A DNA stretch of 64,000 nt, from assembly GCF_001698225.1 (NCBI RefSeq), contig NZ_CP016594.1, forward strand, positions 1,550,001-1,614,000, in the 5' to 3' direction. Shown one piece after another: positions 1 through 8,526 of this stretch. A program made the position numbers and the translations under genes. The notes below the pieces were generated by a model, which searched no databases, was not told the DNA's origin, and saw nothing but the letters and a program-made list of their open reading frames with translations. This stretch comes from Gordonia terrae. Lineage in GTDB: Bacteria > Actinomycetota > Actinomycetes > Mycobacteriales > Mycobacteriaceae. Each line of letters begins with the position of its first letter. The stretch's first letter is position 1.

Positions 1-2115
1 GGTGCGGGCGACCAGATCGTCGTCGACGGTGAGGTCGTCGAGGCGACCGCGCTCGACGTCGACGAGTCGCTGCTCACCGGCGAGGCCGACCCGATCGACA
101 AGGACCCGGGAGCCGCCGTGCTGTCGGGCAGTTTCGTGGTGGCCGGCGGGGGCGCGTACCGCGCCACCAAGGTCGGCGCCGACGCGTACGCGGCGCAGCT
201 CGCGGCCGAGGCGTCGAAGTTCACCCTCGTCTCCTCGGAACTGCGCTCCGGGATCGACCAGATCTTGCGGGTGATCACCTGGTTGCTGATCCCGGCCGGC
301 GTGCTGACGATCATCAATCAGCTCTTCATCAGTGACAACGATCTGCGCAAGTCGCTGTTGGGCATGGTCGCCGCGTTGGTGCCGATGGTCCCGGAGGGGC
401 TCGTCCTGATGACCTCGATCGCCTTCGCGGTGGGCGTCGTGCGGCTGGGTCAACGGCAGTGTCTGGTGAACGAGCTACCGGCCATCGAGGGACTGGCGCG
501 CGTCAACGTGGTCTGCGCCGACAAGACCGGCACCCTGACCGAGAACGGGATGCGACTGGCCGAGGTGCGAAACCTCGGGTCGGTACCACGCGAGACCGCG
601 GACCAGGTCTTGGCCGCACTCGCCGCCCACGACCCGCGACCCAACGCCAGCATGGTCGCGGTCGCCGAGGCCCACCCGGTCGCGCCGGACTGGACGGTGA
701 CGGCCGTCAAACCGTTCACATCCGCCACCAAGTGGAGCGGGATGTCGTTCCGCGGAAGCGGCTCCGGCCCGGATGCCGGAAGCGACGACGGGCACTGGCT
801 CATCGGTGCGCCCGACGTCCTGCTCGACCCGGCGAGCGACACGGCCCGCCTCGCCTCCGACATCGGCGCCACCGGACTCCGCGTGCTGCTGCTCGCGTGC
901 ACCGACATCCCCGTCGACACCGACCCCGCACCGGGTCAGATCGCTCCGGGAACCGTGTCGCCGGTGGCGCTCGTGGTCCTCGAACAACGCGTGCGTTCCG
1001 ACGCGCGCGACACGATCGACTACTTCGAACAGCAGCATGTCGCGGTGAAGGTCATCTCCGGCGACAACGCCCGGTCGGTGGGCGCGGTCGCCGCGTCGCT
1101 CGGCCTCGGGTCGGTCGACACCTCGGTCGACGCGCGCGAGTTGCCCGCCGAGACAGGCGAACTCGCCGACGTCGTCGAACGCGGTGTGACGTTCGGCCGG
1201 GTGCGGCCCGACCAGAAACGCGCCATGGTGAAGGCGTTGCAGTCGCGGGACAACACCGTTGCCATGACCGGGGACGGCGTCAACGACGTCCTCGCGCTCA
1301 AGGACGCCGACATCGGCGTCGCGATGGGCTCGGGCAGCTCCGCTGCCCGGTCGGTGGCCCAGATCGTGTTGCTGGACAACAAGTTCGCCACTCTTCCCTA
1401 CGTGGTGGGCGAGGGTCGTCGCGTCATCGGCAACATCGAGCGCGTCTCCAACCTGTTCCTCACAAAGACCGTGTACGCGGTGCTGCTGGCGCTGTTCGTC
1501 GGTGTGGGCGGACTCCTCGGGGCGGTGTTCGGGTCCGATCCGCTGAGCTATCCGTTCCAGCCGATCCACGTGACGATCTCGGCCTGGTTCACCATCGGCA
1601 TACCGGCGTTCGTGCTGTCGCTGGCTCCCAACAACGAGCGAGCACGCCGTGGTTTCGTGCGCCGGGTGCTGCTCAGCGCGGTGCCCAACGGCGTCGTCGT
1701 CGGTCTGTGCACTTTCGTGACCTACCTGATCGTCAACCCGGGCGGCGCCGGTGTCGAGGTGGGCGGGGACGCCGTCGAGCTGTCGCAGCCTCAGACGCAG
1801 GCCGCCACCGCGGCGCTGATGACGTTGATCGCGATCGCGGTCTATGTGCTCGCGGTGGTCGCCCGTCCGTACAACTGGTGGAAGGTCGTCCTGCTGGCGG
1901 TCTCGGCCGGCGCGTACGTGCTGATCTTCGCGTGGCCGTTCACCCAGGACCTGTTCCGGCTCGACTCCTCGAACTGGGGGATGAACTCGGTGGCCCTGAT
2001 CTCGGCCGCGGTCGGAATCGTGTGCGTCGAGGTCGTCTCACGCGTCGCGCCGAGGTGGATCGCCACCCACGGGGACGAAGCGCAGCTCAGCGGGGCGCTC
2101 GTCTCCGACCGATAG
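1..2115 (+). CDS. ctpE: Cation-transporting P-type ATPase, CtpE-like (5' end outside window)
   Basis: The reading frame is open from base 1, so the N-terminus lies outside the window; 704 codons are visible. The fragment begins inside the actuator domain, with a TGEA loop ([14 protein letters not shown]) in place of the usual TGES. The phosphorylated aspartate is in DKTGTLT (visible residue 174), and the P-domain hinge reads [21 protein letters not shown]. At least six hydrophobic spans follow or flank these domains. Family knowledge: mycobacterial CtpE (Rv0908) is a plasma-membrane P-type ATPase linked to calcium uptake. Assignment to CtpE rests on the two downstream genes, which match Rv0909 and Rv0910 in order. 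The substrate cannot be read from sequence. Confidence 0.88.
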   Translation, partial: GAGDQIVVDGEVVEATALDVDESLLTGEADPIDKDPGAAVLSGSFVVAGGGAYRATKVGADAYAAQLAAEASKFTLVSSELRSGIDQILRVITWLLIPAGVLTIINQLFISDNDLRKSLLGMVAALVPMVPEGLVLMTSIAFAVGVVRLGQRQCLVNELPAIEGLARVNVVCADKTGTLTENGMRLAEVRNLGSVPRETADQVLAALAAHDPRPNASMVAVAEAHPVAPDWTVTAVKPFTSATKWSGMSFRGSGSGPDAGSDDGHWLIGAPDVLLDPASDTARLASDIGATGLRVLLLACTDIPVDTDPAPGQIAPGTVSPVALVVLEQRVRSDARDTIDYFEQQHVAVKVISGDNARSVGAVAASLGLGSVDTSVDARELPAETGELADVVERGVTFGRVRPDQKRAMVKALQSRDNTVAMTGDGVNDVLALKDADIGVAMGSGSSAARSVAQIVLLDNKFATLPYVVGEGRRVIGNIERVSNLFLTKTVYAVLLALFVGVGGLLGAVFGSDPLSYPFQPIHVTISAWFTIGIPAFVLSLAPNNERARRGFVRRVLLSAVPNGVVVGLCTFVTYLIVNPGGAGVEVGGDAVELSQPQTQAATAALMTLIAIAVYVLAVVARPYNWWKVVLLAVSAGAYVLIFAWPFTQDLFRLDSSNWGMNSVALISAAVGIVCVEVVSRVAPRWIATHGDEAQLSGALVSDR

Positions 2116-2168
2116 AATCTGCGGCAAGTGGCCGGAAGATGTCCGGCACGTCGATCAGAGGAGACGCC

Positions 2169-2405
2169 ATGGATCTCAAGGGACTCGTCAACAAGGCCAG
2201 AGCCACGCTGCAGAAGAACCCGAACCTGATCGAGAAGGGCGGCGACGCCATCGACAAGGTCACGAAGAACAAGTACTCGGGTCAGGTCGACAAGGCACAG
2301 GACGCCGTGCGCAAGGCCGTCGGCGCGCCTCACCAGAACCCGGGGCACCAGAACCCCGGACCGCAGAATCCCGGGCACCAGAACCCGGGTAACCCCCAGC
2401 AGTAG
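2169..2405 (+). CDS. Rv0909/MT0933-like antitoxin with HQNPG repeat tail
   Basis: This 78-residue protein starts MDLKGLVNKARATLQKNP and carries a short lysine-rich helical region (residues 1-54), then four five-residue repeats (HQNPG, HQNPG, PQNPG, HQNPG). It resembles the MT0933-like antitoxin family, the proposed antitoxin of the Rv0909/Rv0910 pair in M. tuberculosis. ATG 2169 is preceded by AGAGGAG at good spacing. The gene lies 53 bp after ctpE, as in mycobacteria. The tail is low-complexity and probably disordered. The partner toxin-like gene is not adjacent; an opposing glycosylase gene intervenes. The toxin-antitoxin role is inferred from family and context. Confidence 0.75.
   Translation: MDLKGLVNKARATLQKNPNLIEKGGDAIDKVTKNKYSGQVDKAQDAVRKAVGAPHQNPGHQNPGPQNPGHQNPGNPQQ
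2331..2390 (+). repeat. Four 15-bp coding repeats (HQNPG)n
   Basis: Four in-frame 15-bp units encode HQNPG, HQNPG, PQNPG and HQNPG at the C-terminus of the antitoxin-like protein. Third-position differences between units show that the repeat is not brand new. Confidence 0.85.
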
Positions 2406-2411
2406 AACGGT

Positions 2412-3011
2412 TCACGCGCCCGCCCGCGGATGTCGGCGATACGTCGACACCGTCGGGTCGCCGCCGATCCAGAATCGCCAGTCGAGGTCGGCGGCCCGAC
2501 GGACGCCGACCCGTGGGCCGGCGACCACGCGTTCGCCGGCTCGGGGCGTCCCGGGTTCGAGGAGCACGGGGGTCGACGGGTCGGTGAGGTCGGTGTCGAG
2601 GTCGGCCATCGTGATCCCCAGAGCGCGGCACAGATTGCCCGGGCCGCTCGCGAGTCGGTCGTCGGAGACGGGCCCGACGCGGGTGACACCGCGCCGGGCG
2701 CGCGCGAGTTCGGTGCCGTCGATCACCTCGCCCGCGCGCAGCAACACGGCGGCCGCAGGACCCGGACCGGCGACCACGACGTTCGCGCAGTGGTGGCCGT
2801 GGATGCGGTAGACGTACAGGCGGCCCGGCGGGCCGTACATGATCTCCGAGCGGGGTGTTCGGGTGTAGGCGTGGGACGCCGGATCGTCGGGACCGGCATA
2901 CGCCTCGACCTCGGTCAGGCGGATCGTCACACCGTGCCCGGTCAGGTGCGAGCCCAGCAGCGAACGTGCCTGTTCGGCGGCGGAAGCGGGGGCACTACTC
3001 TCTTGGGTCAT
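2412..3011 (-). CDS. mpg: DNA-3-methyladenine glycosylase (AAG/Mpg family)
   Basis: The 199-residue protein matches the AAG fold used to excise alkylated purines in base-excision repair. Visible family blocks are ARSLLGSHL, the catalytic EVEAYAGPDDPASHAY (general-base Glu36), GPPGRLYVYRIHGHHCANVV and LASGPGNLCRALGI. Length is normal for the family. The likely start is ATG 3011; ATG 3032 (MESLVFAM) is a close alternative. The start codon overlaps the divergent toxin-like gene inside a single CATG, so the 5' ends are back to back with no intergenic space. The gene lies between the antitoxin-like and toxin-like genes, unlike the adjacent pair I recall in M. tuberculosis. Function is confident; placement is the odd feature. 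Confidence 0.9.
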   Translation of the reverse strand: MTQESSAPASAAEQARSLLGSHLTGHGVTIRLTEVEAYAGPDDPASHAYTRTPRSEIMYGPPGRLYVYRIHGHHCANVVVAGPGPAAAVLLRAGEVIDGTELARARRGVTRVGPVSDDRLASGPGNLCRALGITMADLDTDLTDPSTPVLLEPGTPRAGERVVAGPRVGVRRAADLDWRFWIGGDPTVSTYRRHPRAGA

Positions 3012-3447
3012 GGCGAAGACGAGCGACTCCATCGGCGTTGATCTGTCACCGGAAGATACCTGGGCCGCGGCTTCGGATCTCTCGCGGTACAGCGAATGGC
3101 TGGTGATCCACGAGACGTGGCGCAGTCCCCTCCCGGACGCCACCGAGCTGGGGAAGGGGACCGAGATCTCGTCGATCGTGAAGGTCAAGGGCACCCGCGT
3201 CCGCTTCGACTGGGTCGTCGAGAAGTTCGAGCCGGTCTCCCACGTGCGCCTGAAGGGCAACGGCAAAGGCGGGGTCAAGGCCAAGCTGGATCTGGGCATC
3301 GCTCCCACGTCGACCGGATCGGAAGTAACCTTCACTGTTGATCTGGGTGGGCTGCCGCTGATCGGACCCGTGGGCAAGACCGCGGCGATGGCGGTTTCGG
3401 GGGATCTGCGTAAGTCGCTGCTGAAGTTCCGTGAGGTGTTCGGCTGA
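3010..3447 (+). CDS. Rv0910-like SRPBCC protein (putative toxin of TA pair)
   Basis: A 145-residue SRPBCC/START-fold protein (MAKTSDSIGVDLSPEDTW...) with the layout of M. tuberculosis Rv0910, the proposed toxin partner of Rv0909. The N-terminal strand, the DLSRYSEWLVIHETW helix and the C-terminal helix KSLLKFREVFG fit the helix-grip fold. ATG 3010 has no good Shine-Dalgarno, but TACTCT (2996-3001) stands 8 nt upstream, consistent with a leaderless transcript. The start codon overlaps the opposing glycosylase start. Whether the protein is toxic cannot be seen; most SRPBCC proteins bind hydrophobic ligands. Confidence 0.75.
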   Translation: MAKTSDSIGVDLSPEDTWAAASDLSRYSEWLVIHETWRSPLPDATELGKGTEISSIVKVKGTRVRFDWVVEKFEPVSHVRLKGNGKGGVKAKLDLGIAPTSTGSEVTFTVDLGGLPLIGPVGKTAAMAVSGDLRKSLLKFREVFG

Positions 3448-3557
3448 GCCACGCGTGAGCGCGCGGGCCGCGACCGCCGATGCGTCGATGCGTCGTGCGG
3501 CGGCCACGCGAGAGGCCGCCTGCCGGCTGCCGTACGAGGGGAACGGGAAGAAGACAA

Positions 3558-5294
3558 ATGGGGCGTCACAGCTCCGGTGCCGATCGCGCCGGAAACGAGT
3601 GGAACGGGAACGACCGGACGGGAGGGGCGGTCCCGCCGCGTGCGCAGTCTCCGTCGAACAGTGCCCGGTCAGACCGCGATGACGACTTCGGTTTCGAGCA
3701 TCGCAACACCGACGGGGGCCGTCGCGGCGGATGGCTGTGGGCGGGTGCCGTTCTGCTGGTCGTCGTCGCCCTGGTCACCGGCGTCATCATCTGGCAGACC
3801 AGTTCGGGCGGCTGCGGTGAACGCACCCGGGTGGCGGTGGCGTCGGACTCGGCGATGACGGGGCCGCTGCGCGAGGTGGCGCGGCAGGCGTCCGCGGATT
3901 CGTGTTTCGACTACGACGTGCAGACGGCCGCGGGCGCGGACGTGCCCGGACTCCTCACGCAGGGTGCCGCGGCTCCTGATCTCTGGGTCGCGGACTCGCA
4001 GGTGCAGGCCCGCCGTGTGACCACCCAGGTGCGTCGTGAACTCGACCTGGTGTCGCCGTCGATCGCGTCGACCCCGGCCGTCGTCGCCGGTACCGACGTG
4101 CCCGAGCTGGGCACCTGGGTGGAGGTCATGAAGCTGCCGGACCTGCGCACCGGCAGCCCCGTGGACACCAGCACCGGGGACGCGCCGATCATCGGCGCCC
4201 TCGCGGCGGTCGACTCCGGCGAGCTCGCCGACGAGGACTTCACCGAGGCGATGACCATCCTCGCCATCCAGCAGAACAATGCGCGCCTCGCCAACGACAA
4301 CGAGGGCACCCGGCTCAACCTCGCCAACACCTCCGGCGTCCCGGTGGTCACCACCGAGCAGCAGTTCGACCTCTTCATGCGTACCCATCCGGGCTCGAAG
4401 CTGACGTCGACGATTCCCGCGGCCGGGACCGTGATGCTCGACTACCCGCTGGTCAACACGGCACCCGCGGCACGTCAGCAGGCGTCCGCCGACGCGGGGG
4501 CGGCCCTGGTAGCCGCTCTGAGCACCGACGCGGGACGCGCCGCACTGGCCGACTCCGGATACCGCGACGCCGACGGGAACGGCGTCGGCCAGCCGGTGAA
4601 GGAGCTCGAACTCCGCGATCCGTCGTCCGTCGACAAGGCGCTGCGACAGTGGCAGGTCCTGGGTGTGCCGATCCGCTCGCTGGTCGTGCAGGACACCTCC
4701 GGATCGATGGAGACGCCGGCCGGCGGGACCACCCGGGCCGGCCTGCTCATCGACGCCTCCCAGACCGGGCTGAAACTCTTCCCCAACAACACGATGATCG
4801 GCGGCTGGGCGTTCAGCGTGAACAAGGGCGGGCCCGGGCAGGACTGGGAGGAACTCGCCCCGATCCGTCGCCTCGACGCCCGCTCGGGGAGCGGTACGCA
4901 TCGCGACGCGCTCGGCCGGGCCGTCGAAGAGGGGCTGTCGGACCTCGGTGGCGGGACCGGTCTCTACGACACGACCCTCGCGGCGTTCAAGAAGGTGCAG
5001 GACACCTACGACCCGAACTACTCCAACAGCGTCATCATCATGACCGACGGACAGAACGAGGATCCGGACAGCATCACGCTCGACGAACTGCTCGCCGAGT
5101 TGAAGCGCCTCGAGGACCCGGCGCGTCCGGTGCTGGTGCTGACGATCGGCATCTCCGACGACGCGGACTCCGACGCACTCAAGCAGATCGCGGAGGCGAC
5201 GGGCGGCACCACCTACGTCGCGGAGAACGCGGCCGACATCCGCACCGTGTTCGTCGACGCCATCCAGGCGAGGGTCGCGGCCGCCGGACGCTGA
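3558..5294 (+). CDS. Membrane-anchored solute-binding/VWA-domain protein
   Basis: 578 residues. A charged, disordered cytoplasmic N-terminus (1-58) is followed by one membrane anchor (about 59-79) and a large extracytoplasmic part. Residues about 88-350 resemble an extracellular solute-binding fold (TRVAVASDSAMTGPLREVA...). Residues about 370-575 form a von Willebrand factor A domain with an intact MIDAS motif DTSGSM (Asp379) and a second TDGQNEDPD block near 497. Such proteins are usually surface adhesion or assembly factors needing a divalent metal. ATG 3558 follows a purine-rich GGGAAGAAG. The next operon starts 66 bp downstream behind a GC-rich hairpin. The ligand is unknown. Confidence 0.75.
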   Translation: MGRHSSGADRAGNEWNGNDRTGGAVPPRAQSPSNSARSDRDDDFGFEHRNTDGGRRGGWLWAGAVLLVVVALVTGVIIWQTSSGGCGERTRVAVASDSAMTGPLREVARQASADSCFDYDVQTAAGADVPGLLTQGAAAPDLWVADSQVQARRVTTQVRRELDLVSPSIASTPAVVAGTDVPELGTWVEVMKLPDLRTGSPVDTSTGDAPIIGALAAVDSGELADEDFTEAMTILAIQQNNARLANDNEGTRLNLANTSGVPVVTTEQQFDLFMRTHPGSKLTSTIPAAGTVMLDYPLVNTAPAARQQASADAGAALVAALSTDAGRAALADSGYRDADGNGVGQPVKELELRDPSSVDKALRQWQVLGVPIRSLVVQDTSGSMETPAGGTTRAGLLIDASQTGLKLFPNNTMIGGWAFSVNKGGPGQDWEELAPIRRLDARSGSGTHRDALGRAVEEGLSDLGGGTGLYDTTLAAFKKVQDTYDPNYSNSVIIMTDGQNEDPDSITLDELLAELKRLEDPARPVLVLTIGISDDADSDALKQIAEATGGTTYVAENAADIRTVFVDAIQARVAAAGR

Positions 5295-5306
5295 GACCCG
5301 TTTCGC

Positions 5307-5323
5307 CGACGCCGCGGGCGTCG
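5307..5323 (+). terminator. GC-rich hairpin between VWA gene and flavin operon
   Basis: CGACGCC and GGCGTCG form a perfect 7-bp stem around a GCG loop, 12 bp after the VWA stop codon. There is no T-run, so termination is only possible, not shown. Confidence 0.35.
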
Positions 5324-5360
5324 TCGGGACGAATGCGCGCGCGATCGGCACAATTGGTAC

Positions 5361-5909
5361 ATGACGTACATCCCAGAGACGCCCGAGACCCTCGAACCGC
5401 GCAGCACCGCCTCCTCCGAGTCCCCCCGTCCGTCCCGGACTCTCCGGGGATCCACCGCACTTGCTCGCACCGGCGGGGTGGTCGCCGCCATGGCGGCGGT
5501 CGGACTCGTCGCGGGCGCGTGCTCGTCCGGGGACTCCGGGTCGGGAGACTCGACCACCGGCACGACGGCGGACAGTTCGGCCGCCACCGAGGCGGCCGAC
5601 GCCGGCTCCGGCGAATACAAGGACGGCGAGTACACCGCGCGCGGTGAGTACATCTCGCCCGGTGGCCCGCAGAGCGTCGGCGTGACCGTCACGCTGTCGA
5701 ACTCGGTCATCACCGCGGTGTCGGTGGACACGAGCCAGACCAAGGGGCCGTCGCTGGAGTATCAGGGCAAGTTCGCCGGTGGCATCTCCGATGTCGTGGT
5801 GGGCAAGAACATCGACGAGATCGAGGTCGACAAGGTGTCCGGTTCGTCGCTCACCTCCGGTGGCTTCAACGAGGCGATCACCCAGATCAAGGAAGAGGCC
5901 CAGGCCTGA
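5361..5909 (+). CDS. Extracytoplasmic FMN-binding lipoprotein
   Basis: 182 residues. A proline/serine-rich N-terminus leads into a hydrophobic segment ending in a lipobox-like VAGAC (Cys54), then a Ser/Thr/Gly linker and an FMN-binding domain (about 88-180). The segment SGSSLTSGGF (160-169) matches the motif whose threonine or serine receives FMN covalently from ApbE. This predicts a membrane-tethered one-flavin electron carrier on the outer face of the cytoplasmic membrane. The next gene is the ApbE transferase that would load it, and the third is a likely membrane reductase. The N-terminal stretch before the signal is long, so translation may start further in. Confidence 0.83.
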   Translation: MTYIPETPETLEPRSTASSESPRPSRTLRGSTALARTGGVVAAMAAVGLVAGACSSGDSGSGDSTTGTTADSSAATEAADAGSGEYKDGEYTARGEYISPGGPQSVGVTVTLSNSVITAVSVDTSQTKGPSLEYQGKFAGGISDVVVGKNIDEIEVDKVSGSSLTSGGFNEAITQIKEEAQA

Positions 5910-6793
5910 CCGCACTCGGTGCCGCGCACCACTGGACCTTCGGCGCGATCGGGACCCGATGGACGATCAGTACCCCGTCGCCGCTGCCCGTCGACGTGGT
6001 CGACGCGGTGGACGCCGAGATCGACCGGATCGATCGCGCGTGGTCCCGGTTCCGGGACGACTCGACGGTCGCGGACATGGCCAGGCAGGCGGGTCGGTAC
6101 CCGATCGCCGACTCCGACCAGCCGCTCGTCGACTGGTATCGCCGTCTCTACGACCTCACCGGCGGCGCCGTGTCGCCGCTGGTGGGGCAGACGCTCGCCG
6201 ACGCGGGTTATGACGCTGCCTACAGCCTGCGCGCGTCCACCCGGGTGCCGGCCGCCCCGGCATGGGACTCCGTGATCGGCGAGCACACGGGCGCACTGGA
6301 GATCCGCGAACCGGCGTTGCTCGACGTCGGTGCTGCCGGAAAGGGATTCGCGGTGGACCGGGTGGCGGCCATCGTCGGCGCGAGCGTCGACGACTTCGTG
6401 GTCGACGCCGGTGGCGACATGGTGGTCTCGCCCCGCTCCCGCGGACTGCGGGTGGCGTTGGAGCATCCGTCCGATACGACGAAGGCGATCGGTGTCGTGT
6501 CCGTCGCCGGTGGCGCGATCTGCGCATCGGCGAGCAATCGGCGGGTGTGGGCCGACTGGCATCACATCGTCGACCCGCGCACGGCCTCACCCGCCCGAGA
6601 AGTCCTGGCGACCTGGGTGATCGCGCCGTCGGCGATGGAGGCGGACGGCTTGGCGACGGCGCTGTTCTTCACGCCGGCGGCGTTCCTGCGCGGCGACTTC
6701 GACCACCACCGCGAAGGTTTCCACCACGTGACCATCCGACGCAACGGGAGCGTCGAGCACACCGCGATCCCCGGATTGGAGTTGTTCCTGTGA
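5906..6793 (+). CDS. apbE: FAD:protein FMN transferase (ApbE), probable CTG start
   Basis: ApbE transfers FMN from FAD to a Thr/Ser of exported flavoproteins. Family blocks are HHWTFGAIGTRWTI (8-21), LLDVGAAGKGFAVDRV (138-153), VDAGGDM (166-172) and HHIVDPRT (219-226). The first ATG/GTG/TTG in frame is GTG 5996, but conserved ApbE sequence continues upstream of it. The best start is CTG 5906, which overlaps the TGA of the lipoprotein gene (CTGA) and follows GGAAGAGG (about 5891-5898) at 7-8 nt. That gives 295 residues. No signal peptide is obvious, although many ApbE proteins are exported. The gene overlaps the next one by 4 bases (GTGA), so the three genes form one translationally coupled operon. 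Confidence 0.86.
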   Translation: MTALGAAHHWTFGAIGTRWTISTPSPLPVDVVDAVDAEIDRIDRAWSRFRDDSTVADMARQAGRYPIADSDQPLVDWYRRLYDLTGGAVSPLVGQTLADAGYDAAYSLRASTRVPAAPAWDSVIGEHTGALEIREPALLDVGAAGKGFAVDRVAAIVGASVDDFVVDAGGDMVVSPRSRGLRVALEHPSDTTKAIGVVSVAGGAICASASNRRVWADWHHIVDPRTASPAREVLATWVIAPSAMEADGLATALFFTPAAFLRGDFDHHREGFHHVTIRRNGSVEHTAIPGLELFL

Positions 6794-8370
6794 CAACGCT
6801 TCTGCCGCAGCTGCTCTCGCCGATCGATGCCGCCCGGCGACACCTGACCCCGTATCGGGCGGTGCTGTGCGGGTTGGTGGTGCTGGTCGCGGTGGCCTTC
6901 GTCGTGTCCGCGACCGACGCCGATTTCGGGTACGGCCCGGACGACCTCGCGGTGTGGCTGGTGGTCGCGGTCGGGGTGAGCGCGGTCGTCGGTTATGCCT
7001 GCGCCGGCGTGTTACGGGTGCCGCCCAACTCGGACTCCTGGCTGATCACCGGACTGATCCTGTTCTTCGTGTTGCCGGGCGGTTCCGAGGACACCGCGGT
7101 GGCGACCGTCGCGGTGGGCGCCGCCATCGCCGCGGCGTCGAAATATGTTCTCGCGTGGCGTCGTCGGCTGTTCGTCAATCCCGCGGTCGCGGGCGCGATC
7201 GGTTGCTATGCGCTGGCCTATGCCGGTGTCGAGGGCATCAGTTTTCCCTTCTGGTGGGTGGCCGCCGAACCGCTGCTCGTACCGATGATCGTGGTCGGCG
7301 CCGTGGTGGTGACGCTGATCCGCGAGTGGCGGCTGGCCCTGGTGTTCATCGGTGCCTCGCTCGTCACGATCGGGGTCGTCGAGCTGGTGCGGGGTGGGCA
7401 GGACCTGTCGACGTGGGTCGTGTCGAGTCCGATGCTGTTCGTCGCGGCCATCATGCTGCCCGAGCCGCTCACGTCACCCGCCACCGAGATCCATCGGCTC
7501 GTCTATGCGGCCCTGGTGGGCGTGCTGATGCACTGCCAGTACACGATTGCGATCACCGACGCGTACACGTTGGCATTTGTGCCCGAGGTCGCGTTGCTCG
7601 TCGGATGTCTGTACGCCTTCGCGGTCCGCCTGGTGTCGGGGACCGCGCGCCGGGTGCCGCTCGACGTGGTGACCACCCCGGTCGCCGACCGGACCTACGC
7701 GGTGCGCGGTGAAGCGGTCGGTGCCCCCGCGTCGTTCCGGGCGGGCCAGTGGTCGAGTGTCAGTGTGCCCCGGTGGTCGGCACCGGTGTGGTCGGGTTCG
7801 CGGCGGGTCTTCTCGTTCGTGTCCGCGCCCCGGCAGCAACCGGTGGAGTTCGGTTTCACGGTTGCCGCGAAGCCGTCCGCGTACAAGGCGGCGCTGGTGG
7901 AGGGGACCGCGCGGCGCGCCTACGTCGACGAGATCGGCGGCGACTTCGTTCTGCCGCGGGCGTTTCCGTCCAACGGCGCGGTGGTCTTGATCGCATCGGG
8001 GATCGGCATCACGCCGTTCGTGTCGATGGTGCGGGATCTGGTGCAGTCGGAGCCGGGTCGGGATCTGTCCGGACTGACCGTCGTGCACGTTCTGCGGGAC
8101 CGACGACGCGCCGTGTACGACGATGATCTCGACAGCGCTCGGGCGGCCGGTGCACGCGTCGTGACCGTCGAAGCGCCGGACATCGCCGATGGGGTCGACG
8201 ATGCTGACCGGGTCGCCGAACTGATCGGACCCCGCGCCGCGGGCACACATTACTACGTGTCCGGCACACCGGGGTTCGTCGAACGGACCTCGGCGACGAT
8301 CCGTCGGCTCGACGGTTCCACGAGGACCCGGCCCTGGCGTGTTCACACCGACTCGTTCGCCGGTTACTGA
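6790..8370 (+). CDS. NqrB/RnfD-like membrane domain fused to ferredoxin-NAD(P)H-reductase-like domain
   Basis: 526 residues. The N-terminal half (about 22-282) has roughly ten hydrophobic segments and NqrB/RnfD hallmarks: FVNPAVAGAI (129-137) and PEPLTSPATEIHRLVY (224-239), which resembles the DPVTSP...G block of RnfD. The C-terminal half (about 290-526) is an FAD/NAD(P) reductase module with RVFSFVSAP (339-347, flavin-binding RxYS type), ASGIGITPFVSM (402-413, pyridine-nucleotide loop) and YYVSGTP. The fusion would take electrons from cytosolic NAD(P)H via FAD through the membrane to the neighbouring flavinylated lipoprotein. No iron-sulfur motif is visible. GTG 6790 overlaps the apbE stop. 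Domain calls are firm; the electron route is inferred. Confidence 0.8.
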   Translation: MTTLLPQLLSPIDAARRHLTPYRAVLCGLVVLVAVAFVVSATDADFGYGPDDLAVWLVVAVGVSAVVGYACAGVLRVPPNSDSWLITGLILFFVLPGGSEDTAVATVAVGAAIAAASKYVLAWRRRLFVNPAVAGAIGCYALAYAGVEGISFPFWWVAAEPLLVPMIVVGAVVVTLIREWRLALVFIGASLVTIGVVELVRGGQDLSTWVVSSPMLFVAAIMLPEPLTSPATEIHRLVYAALVGVLMHCQYTIAITDAYTLAFVPEVALLVGCLYAFAVRLVSGTARRVPLDVVTTPVADRTYAVRGEAVGAPASFRAGQWSSVSVPRWSAPVWSGSRRVFSFVSAPRQQPVEFGFTVAAKPSAYKAALVEGTARRAYVDEIGGDFVLPRAFPSNGAVVLIASGIGITPFVSMVRDLVQSEPGRDLSGLTVVHVLRDRRRAVYDDDLDSARAAGARVVTVEAPDIADGVDDADRVAELIGPRAAGTHYYVSGTPGFVERTSATIRRLDGSTRTRPWRVHTDSFAGY

Positions 8371-8411
8371 ATCCCGGCGAGATGGGGATAGCCTCTCCGA
8401 GTCACGAAATC

Positions 8412-8465
8412 GTTGACTGTGCGGAAGATTTGGTCGACTGTGCGTTGATTGTCGTTGACTGTGCG
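8412..8465 (+). repeat. Three 12-bp direct repeats on an exact 21-bp period
   Basis: GTTGACTGTGCG occurs at 8412-8423 and 8454-8465, with a one-base variant GTCGACTGTGCG at 8433-8444. The copies start exactly 21 bp apart, two helical turns, between two convergent gene ends. No protein-coding explanation is convincing. Confidence 0.8.
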
Positions 8466-8526
8466 CACCCCATGTTCGGGTCGCCGCTGCCGGGGAGTTC
8501 GGGGTGTTGCGGGTCCATAGGTCGGG

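Noticed and set aside
2331..2390. CRISPR-like array
   Set aside because: The 15-bp units are in-frame codon repeats without spacers.
3669..5915. 748-codon minus-strand frame opposite the VWA and FMN genes
   Set aside because: It crosses two well-supported genes and an intergenic hairpin, and has no domain.
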